A stretch of DNA of 6,171 nt, taken from contig JAGQVC010000110.1 in NCBI GenBank assembly GCA_020438185.1, forward strand, positions 1 to 6,171, given 5' to 3'. Each line of letters opens with the position of its first letter. Position 1 is the first letter of the stretch. The DNA is from Bacteroidota bacterium (GTDB lineage Bacteria > Bacteroidota > Bacteroidia > M30B66). Below, piece after piece: positions 1 through 5,762 of this stretch. The notes under the pieces are model-generated. The model did no database searches, had not been told where the DNA came from, and saw only the letters and a program-made list of their open reading frames with translations. A program made the position numbers and the translations under genes.

Positions 1-36
1 TTATTCCAGACTAGAATCAGAAACAATACCAAGGGA

Positions 37-2274
37 TTAATGAGATACGAGTATCTTTTTCTGCATTACAGAATCTTCAGTGATGACCCTCACAAGATAA
101 ATTCCTGAAGCCCAATTAGATGTATTTACTGTTCCGTTACCGTTTTGAAGGGTTGTTGCGGTCACGTTCTTGCCTGAAATATCTGTAATTCTGACAGTTA
201 CTTTTTCTGAAACAACACCTGAAAGAGACCGAATTGATAGTAGGTCACTAACCGGATTAGGGTAAATTGCAAACTGTTCGGAAGAATAATTCAAATGCAC
301 AATGCCAGCCGTGGAATCCACGCAAAAATCTACCTCTTCGGAGAAATTAAAATTGCCTCCTGTTCCTAAAAGACTATCGTTGTCGTTAAAAACACTGTAA
401 GATCCATTACCTGAAAAGAATCCACAACAAATTCCATCACCGTAATCGTCGCTAATGATGAATTTATAACAGCCCTGGGCCAAACACCATTCAAAATTAT
501 TGGTACCCTGCGCCAAATCACCTAAAGCGAGAGATTCTATTACTTCTCCAGAGCCGGCAACCTGCAATTCCCAGGATGTTTCTTCGGGATAATTATCGGA
601 AACGATTGTGAGACTGAATTGTGCACCCTGGGCAACGTTCACGCTCAGGCTGCGCTGATTATTGGAAATATCCTCATCGGCTACCTGATTGGGATTAACG
701 ATGGTTGCGGTAAACACCTGGGCATTGCCAAATGGCATATCCAATGGTGGAAGTGTTACATCCACAGCCTGAAGAGAAGCCAGTGAGCCAGTCCAGTTGT
801 AGGTTAATGTTCCTGTATTCCCAAAACTGTATTCAACTGAAAAAGAAGTTATTGTTTGAAGACCTCCGTTACGAACAGTGATTTTAGGTTCAATCCATTC
901 GGTGTTGCAATAATGAGAAAGAGGAGTTATTATCTGAGACAAACGAACATCCACCCCTAATGTTGGTACGCTTGCGGGTCGGCCTTCAAGCGTTGTTGCG
1001 TCTGTGTTAGCCGGATCCAACCAGTCGTGAAGTCTGCGGTTTGCATTACTCCCATCCCAGGAAGTGGCGAAGCGACCAAAATAGTCATCTACATTATTAT
1101 TACAGGTAGCTGTTCCTCCATAAAGCTGTCCGATTATCAGCTTATTTTCATTAAAAAGCGGAGAACCCGATGATCCGGGTTCGGTAGTGCCGTCCTCCCA
1201 ATCGAAGATATGCCAGCAATCGGCACCGCTGTATTGCGCGATTTCAGAATCATCTGTATTAAATGTTATTTTTTTAACATCCCCTTGCGGGTGATGAATA
1301 CACGTGGTATTTAAAGCCGGAGTTTCCTGACGTGACCAACCATTGAGGTAAGCTTCGAATTCTGGCGGAATCTCTGATGCCAGTTCCACCAGCGCGAAAT
1401 CAGAACCGCTGTTATTTGCTCTCGGAGTGCAACCAACTACAACATCAGTTGTGTAACCATCGGCGTTTGGCGTGCAGGTAGGACTAAAATAATTGAACAT
1501 AAATATGTCGGTCGCTCCGGCATCGCAGTGATTGGCTGTTAGCACGTATGGGGTTCCGTCGTTTGCAGTATTATTTACAGCAGAACCAGTGCAGAATCTT
1601 GAATTATTTGAGGTGAGTAACATAACAACACCTTTACGCTGATTGTACCATTCATCGCCTTCGGGGCAAACAACGTTGTTATTACAACCACCGGCGTCTC
1701 CAAAATCTTTAAGGGCTTTGTTGAAGTCGCGGTAGCCATGAACAATACTACTTATGTGGAAGTCCGGAACGTCCGCATTTGCAGGCTGAATGAATTCAAT
1801 TACAACTTCAGGAGAACCGATTGGTAATGTTGCGAAATTGAAAATGCGATTGTTATTGAATTCGGTGAATGCTCCCTGAATCTGAGAAGCATCTGCACTA
1901 TAAATGAAAAGCTTTTCGCCCGGATTCAATTTGTAGCGATCGAAAATAAAATTGAGGGATTTTGCTCCTGTTGATTTGATTTTTAGCCTCCAGATTTTTC
2001 TGCCATCGGTAAGTGTGTTCCACTGCCCCTGGGATGAAGTGGAGATATCAACACTGAAATCCTGTCCAAAACGAAGAGACTTCTCCCCTGCTGCTGCCAA
2101 TTGAGCATCTTCGGCAAGTAGTTGAGTTGAGTTTACAAGTGGTAATTTGAAGGTCGCATTTAAGGCCGGCAAATCAGATTTTCCTAATCCGAGCGGGAAT
2201 CCACCCATTGATTTTTGAGCGGAAATGCTGATTGACAGCAGCATGCCGGCAATCACAAAAAGAACATTTTTCAT
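37..2274 (-). CDS. Secreted lysyl-endopeptidase-like serine protease with T9SS C-terminal sorting domain
   Basis: 745 aa. Residues 1-19 form a signal peptide (MKN start, hydrophobic core, SAQ end), so the protein is exported and then sent across the outer membrane by T9SS. Residues 20-190 look like a propeptide. The protease domain (about 191-425) resembles Achromobacter protease I, as I recall that sequence: VCPEGD near its start, VNNTAND, TANHC (His249), SDFALVEL (Asp292), TEPGSSGSP (Ser369) and a closing DWLDP. All three catalytic residues are present. Cysteines 197, 203, 228, 250 and 391 keep the spacing of that enzyme's disulfides. Asp397, before the FGR motif, sits where the Asp that selects Lys at P1 is expected, so Lys-X cleavage is inferred. 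Residues 438-548 are a CARDB-like beta domain. Residues 551-651 are a cysteine-containing beta domain (GDGICCG) of a kind common in exported Bacteroidota proteins. Residues 668-745 are the type A sorting domain (YPNP, GIYLVRV, KKILV). Autocleavage near Lys189 is plausible. The family is secure; specificity is an inference. Confidence 0.93.
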   Translation of the reverse strand: MKNVLFVIAGMLLSISISAQKSMGGFPLGLGKSDLPALNATFKLPLVNSTQLLAEDAQLAAAGEKSLRFGQDFSVDISTSSQGQWNTLTDGRKIWRLKIKSTGAKSLNFIFDRYKLNPGEKLFIYSADASQIQGAFTEFNNNRIFNFATLPIGSPEVVIEFIQPANADVPDFHISSIVHGYRDFNKALKDFGDAGGCNNNVVCPEGDEWYNQRKGVVMLLTSNNSRFCTGSAVNNTANDGTPYVLTANHCDAGATDIFMFNYFSPTCTPNADGYTTDVVVGCTPRANNSGSDFALVELASEIPPEFEAYLNGWSRQETPALNTTCIHHPQGDVKKITFNTDDSEIAQYSGADCWHIFDWEDGTTEPGSSGSPLFNENKLIIGQLYGGTATCNNNVDDYFGRFATSWDGSNANRRLHDWLDPANTDATTLEGRPASVPTLGVDVRLSQIITPLSHYCNTEWIEPKITVRNGGLQTITSFSVEYSFGNTGTLTYNWTGSLASLQAVDVTLPPLDMPFGNAQVFTATIVNPNQVADEDISNNQRSLSVNVAQGAQFSLTIVSDNYPEETSWELQVAGSGEVIESLALGDLAQGTNNFEWCLAQGCYKFIISDDYGDGICCGFFSGNGSYSVFNDNDSLLGTGGNFNFSEEVDFCVDSTAGIVHLNYSSEQFAIYPNPVSDLLSIRSLSGVVSEKVTVRITDISGKNVTATTLQNGNGTVNTSNWASGIYLVRVITEDSVMQKKILVSH

Positions 2275-2300
2275 TTTAATTGGTGATGGTTGCGAAAATG

Positions 2301-2334
2301 TAAAGTTAGAAATTATTGAATCTTAGTCGCCAAA
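2301..2334 (-). promoter_or_regulatory. Possible Bacteroidota-type promoter for the protease gene
   Basis: Read on the minus strand, a TTTG (plus positions 2331-2334) is followed after 22 bp by TAACTTTA (2301-2308). The latter matches the phylum's TAnnTTTG -7 box except for its last base. Transcription would start about 20 bp before the ATG at 2274. The TTTG lies inside the end of cdaA. No ribosome binding site is visible, as is usual in this phylum. Read-through from cdaA across the 48-bp gap is an equally good explanation for expression, so this is a weak call. Confidence 0.25.
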
Positions 2335-3105
2335 CTCCTCGGCCAGAATTTCATTTAATTGTTTGGGAGTAACGCTGGTTTTTAAAGCCCCATTCCGGGC
2401 GATTGCAATCTCTCCGCTTTGTTCGGAAACTATAAGTGCAATAGCATCGCTTTGTTCTGTAATTCCTACCGCTGCGCGGTGACGAAGTCCCAGACGAAAA
2501 GGAAAAACCGTATTTTCTGTAAGAGGTAATACGCACTTTACTGCTTTAATGCGATTATCAGATATAATAACTGCTCCATCGTGCAGCGGGTTGTTTTTAA
2601 AAAAGATAGATTCCAGAATACTTGGAGTCACTTCCGAATCAATTCGTTCGCCGGTATTTACATAATATTTCAGGTCTGATTTACGCGTCAGAACGATGAG
2701 TGCACCGGTATGATTTAAAGCCATCCGCTGGCAGGCGGTAACAACTGACTCGTAATTCAATCCCGCGTAAGCGGATCTTCTGAAAGAAGTAAAAGGACGT
2801 AGATTTTCGCGACTAAACAGACCACGGGAACCCAGCATAAGCAGAAACCTACGGAGTTCCTGTTGAAAAACGATGATAAGTGCAATAACACCAACACCAA
2901 TGAACTGACCTAAAATAGTTGCCAGAAGCTGCATGTTGAGTGCTTTTACGAACAGCCATATCAGGTAGAAGGCAAGAATTCCAAAGAATATATTAATAGC
3001 AATTGTGCCTTTTACCAGATGATAAAGCTGATACAGCAGAATTGCAACAATAAGAATGTCGATAAAATCCAGCCATCGCAGGTGGATGAATATCAATGGA
3101 AACAT
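2323..3105 (-). CDS. cdaA: Diadenylate cyclase CdaA, c-di-AMP synthase
   Basis: 260 aa, the usual length for the CdaA/DacA family. The enzyme condenses two ATP into c-di-AMP, a second messenger that elsewhere controls potassium and osmolyte balance and cell-wall homeostasis. Three hydrophobic segments at about residues 13-31, 35-54 and 60-80 anchor it in the inner membrane. A short charged linker (QQELRR) leads to the cytoplasmic DAC domain (about 110-250). Both catalytic signatures are intact: DGA at 176-178 within NPLHDGAVI, and RHR at 208-210 within GLRHRAAVGI. SEQSGEIAIA follows at 227-236. The ATG at 3105 is the first possible start because an in-frame TAA lies four codons upstream. The gene follows folP by 41 bp on the same strand, an arrangement I recall as recurrent in Bacteroidota, so co-transcription is likely. 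The cdaR (YbbR) and glmM neighbours of Firmicutes are absent here. The coding sequence carries several of the small palindromes and one copy of the 17-bp repeat described separately. Confidence 0.96.
   Translation of the reverse strand: MFPLIFIHLRWLDFIDILIVAILLYQLYHLVKGTIAINIFFGILAFYLIWLFVKALNMQLLATILGQFIGVGVIALIIVFQQELRRFLLMLGSRGLFSRENLRPFTSFRRSAYAGLNYESVVTACQRMALNHTGALIVLTRKSDLKYYVNTGERIDSEVTPSILESIFFKNNPLHDGAVIISDNRIKAVKCVLPLTENTVFPFRLGLRHRAAVGITEQSDAIALIVSEQSGEIAIARNGALKTSVTPKQLNEILAEEFGD
2706..2722 (-). repeat. 17-bp exact repeat, copy in cdaA
   Basis: The 17 bases cggtatgatttaaagcc recur exactly at 3164-3180, 458 bp away on the same strand. In cdaA, read on the minus strand, they encode ALNHT (residues 129-133) at the start of the DAC domain. 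Flanking bases differ immediately on both sides. Confidence 0.8.
2757..2775 (-). repeat. CCGC-GCGGGATTGA palindrome, copy in cdaA
   Basis: On the minus strand: TCCGC, TTAC, then GCGGGATTGA. CCGC and GCGG can pair around a 4-base loop. The GCGGGATTGA tail is identical to that of the copy in folP (3377-3397) and nearly identical to that in the DUF1599 gene (4176-4193). It encodes SAYAGL in CdaA. A further CCGC/GCGG pair at 2725-2738 lies close by, without the tail. Confidence 0.55.
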
Positions 3106-3146
3106 GCAGGCAATTTACGAATTGAATGAACAATTGTATGATAGAA

Positions 3147-4028
3147 TCAGATATCAGAAGATTCGGTATGATTTAAAGCCTGGAATAATTGAATTGTCTG
3201 GAACGCCTCCAGAGCATCATGTACCCTCAAAATAGCAGCACCATTCATAAGGGCGTACATATTGAGCGCAGTTGTGCCATTCAGCGCTTCATCAGATTTT
3301 ATTCCCAACGTTTTCGTAATCATTGATTTACGAGAAATTCCAACCAAAATTGGGCAATTAGCTAATTTGAAATTGCTCAATCCCGCCATAAGGCGGAAGT
3401 TGTGTTCATTTGTTTTTCCAAAACCAAAACCCGGATCAATAATTATATCGGAGACTCCAAGATGTTGCAGTTTTTGAATTTTGGATTCCAAATCAAAAAG
3501 GACTTCTGAGAGCACGTCCTTGTAAAGAGGCGAATCCTGCATTGTTTCGGGTGTTTTTACACTATGCATAAGAATGTACGGAACCCGAAGCGCAGCTATT
3601 TTTTCGAACATGAATTCATCGAATCTGCCTCCGGAAATATCGTTAATAATGTCTGCACCTTCGGCAACGGCTACTTCGGCTACGGTTGAATGATAAGTGT
3701 CAACCGAAATAAAAACCCCGGGGAATTCTTTTCGTATGGCACGTATGGCCGGCAATAGCACCGGAATTTCTTCGGTAGCATGACTAAGAGCAGCACCCGG
3801 TCGTGTGGAAGTAGTTCCGAGATCGATAAATCGTGCTCCTCCACTGATGTGCATTTCGGTAAGTTTTAATATTTCGTCGAGCGAAGTTGCCCGGCTTGCG
3901 CCGTGAAAGGAATCCGAATTAATATTAACGATGGCCATCACGACCGGATTATCGAAGTGAAACGGAATTCCCCTAAGCAGAATTGAAGAGATTTGAGCGG
4001 ATGGTGTTATTTTCGTGGCCTGATTCAT
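3147..4028 (-). CDS. folP: Dihydropteroate synthase
   Basis: 293 aa from the chosen start. FolP joins 6-hydroxymethyl-7,8-dihydropterin pyrophosphate with p-aminobenzoate to give dihydropteroate in cytoplasmic folate synthesis; it is the sulfonamide target. The TIM-barrel signatures appear in order: loop 1 NINSDSF (35-41), STRPGA (74-79), SVDT with Asp110, NDISGG (129-134), MH (154-155), DPGFGFGK (198-205), SRKS (232-235) and RVHD (268-271). Residues matching the E. coli pterin and phosphate contacts (Asn35, Asp110, Asn129, Asp198, Lys234, Arg268, His270) are all present. Loop 1 is unusual: most DHPS enzymes have NVTPDSF, so Thr and Pro are replaced by Asn and Ser. The Phe and Pro positions best known for sulfonamide resistance are unchanged (Phe41, Pro77). 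An upstream in-frame ATG at 4082 would add 18 residues reading antisense through the DUF1599 gene and is rejected; the ATG at 4028 leaves 7 bp to that divergent gene. cdaA follows 41 bp downstream. Confidence 0.96.
   Translation of the reverse strand: MNQATKITPSAQISSILLRGIPFHFDNPVVMAIVNINSDSFHGASRATSLDEILKLTEMHISGGARFIDLGTTSTRPGAALSHATEEIPVLLPAIRAIRKEFPGVFISVDTYHSTVAEVAVAEGADIINDISGGRFDEFMFEKIAALRVPYILMHSVKTPETMQDSPLYKDVLSEVLFDLESKIQKLQHLGVSDIIIDPGFGFGKTNEHNFRLMAGLSNFKLANCPILVGISRKSMITKTLGIKSDEALNGTTALNMYALMNGAAILRVHDALEAFQTIQLFQALNHTESSDI
3164..3180 (-). repeat. 17-bp exact repeat, copy at the 3' end of folP
   Basis: This is the second copy of the 17-bp sequence found at 2706-2722. It is read in the same frame and also encodes ALNHT, here FolP residues 285-289, only a few codons before the stop. 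The identity stops at both edges. Confidence 0.8.
3377..3397 (-). repeat. CCGCC-GGCGGGATTGA palindrome, copy in folP
   Basis: On the minus strand: TCCGCC, TTAT, then GGCGGGATTGA. CCGCC and GGCGG pair as a 5-bp stem with a 4-base loop. The tail is identical to that of the cdaA copy. It encodes RLMAGL in FolP, around residues 212-217, between the DPGFGFGK and SRKS motifs. Confidence 0.55.
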
Positions 4029-4035
4029 TGTTTTA

Positions 4036-4581
4036 ATGCAAACTACATCGCAGCAATACGACGCCGTTGTGGCGAAGTGCAAAGATATATTTCTAAAGAA
4101 GAATGGTGACTATGGAACCTCCTGGCGCATGCTCAGACCCAGTTCCATCACAGACCAGATTTTTATTAAGGCTAACCGCATCCGCGGGATAGAAACAAAG
4201 GGAAAACATCTGATTGATGAGGGAATTGAGCCAGAATTTCTGGGGATTGTGAATTATGGAATTATGGCTATTATTCAGGTACGGGCAAATGAAAATGATT
4301 CGCTGGAACTATCCGCCGCTGAGGCGGAAAAACGATACAACGAAACCATTGCTGAAATAAAAGCTCTGATGGAGTTGAAAAACCACGATTACGGCGAAGC
4401 CTGGCGTGATATGCGGGTAAGTTCCTTTACCGATATGATTCTTGTACGTATTCTGCGGATAAAGCAAATTGAGAACAATGCCGGACTAACTCTTGTTTCG
4501 GAAGGTGTTGAATCAAACTACATGGATCTGGTGAATTACGCCATTTTCGCACTTATTCAAATTGAAGAACAAAGGGCTTAA
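4036..4581 (+). CDS. Tandem DUF1599 (nucleotide modification associated domain 1) protein
   Basis: 181 aa, predicted cytoplasmic and mostly alpha-helical, with no signal peptide. It is an internal duplication: repeat A (about 8-81) and repeat B (about 101-175) align with one single-residue gap and are identical at roughly 30 of 74 positions by eye. Shared landmarks are KN-DYG--WR--R-SS-TD, a basic stretch R--RI--IE, then EG-E and VNY-I-A-IQ. The DYG core is at 25-27 and 118-120; the matched tryptophans are 30 and 123. This matches DUF1599 (PF07659), a family named for its association with nucleotide-modification gene clusters in phages; its biochemical activity is not established to my knowledge. 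The conserved Asp, Glu and Arg positions in both halves would suit a phosphate- or metal-binding site, but that is a guess. The gene diverges from folP with 7 bp between start codons. A DoxX-family gene follows after 35 bp and is probably co-transcribed. A weak -7-like TATTTTCG (4008-4015) lies upstream, inside folP. Confidence 0.9.
   Translation: MQTTSQQYDAVVAKCKDIFLKKNGDYGTSWRMLRPSSITDQIFIKANRIRGIETKGKHLIDEGIEPEFLGIVNYGIMAIIQVRANENDSLELSAAEAEKRYNETIAEIKALMELKNHDYGEAWRDMRVSSFTDMILVRILRIKQIENNAGLTLVSEGVESNYMDLVNYAIFALIQIEEQRA
4080..4087 (-). promoter_or_regulatory. Possible -7 box for folP-cdaA
   Basis: On the minus strand this reads TATCTTTG, a full match to the Bacteroidota -7 consensus TAnnTTTG, about 50 bp upstream of the folP ATG. 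It lies inside the 5' end of the oppositely oriented DUF1599 gene, as it must because only 7 bp separate the two start codons. No TTTG -33 element is visible at the expected distance. An eight-base match with four fixed A/T bases can occur by chance. Confidence 0.3.
4176..4193 (+). repeat. CCGC-GCGGGATAGA palindrome, copy in the DUF1599 gene
   Basis: On the plus strand: CCGC, ATCC, then GCGGGATAGA, with a 4-bp stem and 4-base loop. It differs from the tail shared by cdaA and folP at one base. Like those copies it is read in the coding orientation of its gene, here encoding NRIRGIE in repeat A of the protein. Confidence 0.5.
4312..4328 (+). repeat. Perfect 6-bp-stem palindrome in the DUF1599 linker
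   Basis: TCCGCC, GCTGA, GGCGGA: a perfect 6-bp stem with a 5-base loop. It encodes SAAEAE in the linker between the two DUF1599 repeats. It belongs loosely with the CCGC/GCGG palindromes in folP and cdaA but lacks the GATWGA tail. There is no T-run after it, and it lies mid-gene, so a terminator role is unlikely. Confidence 0.6.
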
Positions 4582-4616
4582 TTTTTGCTTAGCGCGGCCC
4601 ACAAAAAAAATACAGC

Positions 4617-5762
4617 ATGAGATACATTACGCATTTAACAAGGTTACTGGTGGGAGTTCTGTTCATCATTTCAGGACTTATCAAATCGAACGACACCATT
4701 GGATTTGCTTACAAACTTGAAGAATATTACGCAGTTTTCGGGACTGAATTTCTGATTCCAACAGCTGTTTTGCAGGCCATGTTAATTTGTATTGTTGAGG
4801 TAATGCTTGGTGTAATGCTTTTGCTTGGCAATCGGGTAAGATTAACTCTAAACCTGCTGATGGCAATGATTGTATTTTTTACATTTCTGACCTTTTATTC
4901 AGCATACTTTAATAAGGTTACTGATTGCGGTTGTTTCGGTGATGCACTTAAGCTAACACCCTGGGGTTCTTTTACAAAGGATGTGATCTTGCTTGTAATG
5001 ATTTCGATTCTTTGGGCAGGTCGAAAACACATCAAGCCAATATTACCTTCGGGAGCAACCAATGCAATTTTGGTTGTTGCGCTAGTTTTAAACATCGCCT
5101 TTCCGGTTTATACCTATAATTATTTACCGGTTATCGATTTCAGGCCATACAAAATCGGCAACAATCTGATAGAACAAATGAATGGTGGCCGTCCCGGCGT
5201 ATTTGATACCAAATTTTTATACAAAAACCTGCAAAGCGGCGAAGTTGAAGAGTTGAGCAAACCGCCTTATACAGACACAATTGATTGGGAAATAGATGAA
5301 ACAAAATGGCAATTTGTTGATACCAAACAAATTGTAATTGATGAAGGAGAACAGCCTCCGGTTCACGATTTTTCCATTACAAATGTTGAAGGTTACGAAT
5401 ACACCGAAGATATTTTGAATTATGCCGGCACCTATTTCTTTTTGGTTAGCTACGACCTGAATAAAGCCAACCGGGATGTGCAGCCGGAAATAAATGAGTT
5501 TGCAAAAGCCTGTGAAAAAGCGGGCGTTCCATTTTATGGATTAACAGCTGCAACTCCCGATGCTGTTGAAGAATTCAGGCACGAGGTCCAATCTCCTTAT
5601 GAGTATTACATTACGGATGCAACACAGTTAAAAACGATGATTCGTTCCAATCCCGGATTAATTATGATGCAGGGACCGGTTGTGAAGAACATGTGGCATT
5701 ACCACAGTTTTCCAAAGTTTGAGGCAGTAAGCGGCGAAATTGTGAAGGCGCCTGCTCAGTGA
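4617..5762 (+). CDS. DoxX/MauE-like membrane protein with extracytoplasmic thioredoxin-like domain (BT_3928 family)
   Basis: 381 aa. The N-terminal half is a DoxX/MauE-type membrane domain: hydrophobic segments at about 7-23, 47-71, 76-97 and 119-134, with a fifth at about 149-166. Between the third and fourth lies DCGCFGD, with Cys104 and Cys106; a CGCFG motif here is typical of MauE-like proteins and suggests thiol redox chemistry or metal binding. Residues 175-260 are a soluble region rich in Asp and Glu. Residues 265-370 look like a thioredoxin fold (beta strand TYFFLVSYD, helix, strand, then SNPGLIM with the expected cis-Pro at 346) but have no CxxC; the only cysteine there is Cys299. 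The C-terminal half is probably periplasmic. The architecture matches what I recall as the BT_3928 family, usually found beside a DUF1599 gene as here. tpiA, which I recall as a common next neighbour, is not here. The substrate is unknown. The start has an A-rich leader and no Shine-Dalgarno sequence. The stop overlaps convergent gpsA by 7 bp. Confidence 0.88.
   Translation: MRYITHLTRLLVGVLFIISGLIKSNDTIGFAYKLEEYYAVFGTEFLIPTAVLQAMLICIVEVMLGVMLLLGNRVRLTLNLLMAMIVFFTFLTFYSAYFNKVTDCGCFGDALKLTPWGSFTKDVILLVMISILWAGRKHIKPILPSGATNAILVVALVLNIAFPVYTYNYLPVIDFRPYKIGNNLIEQMNGGRPGVFDTKFLYKNLQSGEVEELSKPPYTDTIDWEIDETKWQFVDTKQIVIDEGEQPPVHDFSITNVEGYEYTEDILNYAGTYFFLVSYDLNKANRDVQPEINEFAKACEKAGVPFYGLTAATPDAVEEFRHEVQSPYEYYITDATQLKTMIRSNPGLIMMQGPVVKNMWHYHSFPKFEAVSGEIVKAPAQ

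Noticed and set aside
1..36. Possible terminator or gene end downstream of the protease gene
   Set aside because: Only 36 bp are visible and they contain no convincing stem-loop or coding signal.
2468..2480. ACCGC-TGC-GCGGT as a member of the CCGC/GCGG palindrome family
   Set aside because: The loop is too short, the GCGGGATWGA tail is missing, and the sequence encodes the conserved RHRAAVG motif, so protein constraint explains it.
2351..2536. Minus-strand open frame overlapping cdaA
   Set aside because: It is a frame-shifted shadow of the conserved CdaA catalytic domain; the peptide is low-complexity and Ser/Arg-rich.
3111..3124. CAATT-TACG-AATTG hairpin in the folP-cdaA gap as a regulatory element
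   Set aside because: It is a five-pair AT-rich stem in AT-rich intergenic DNA, too weak to distinguish from chance.
3262..3477. Plus-strand open frame inside folP
   Set aside because: It is antisense to the intact FolP region with the SRKS and DPGFGFGK motifs and shows no recognisable protein features.
4029..4082. 18-residue N-terminal extension of FolP from the ATG at 4082
   Set aside because: It reads antisense through the start of the DUF1599 gene, has no similarity to DHPS N-termini, and the start at 4028 gives a normal family length.
4681..5095. Two minus-strand open frames (4681-4866 and 4895-5095) under the DoxX-family gene
   Set aside because: Both are antisense to the membrane domain and no family is recognisable.
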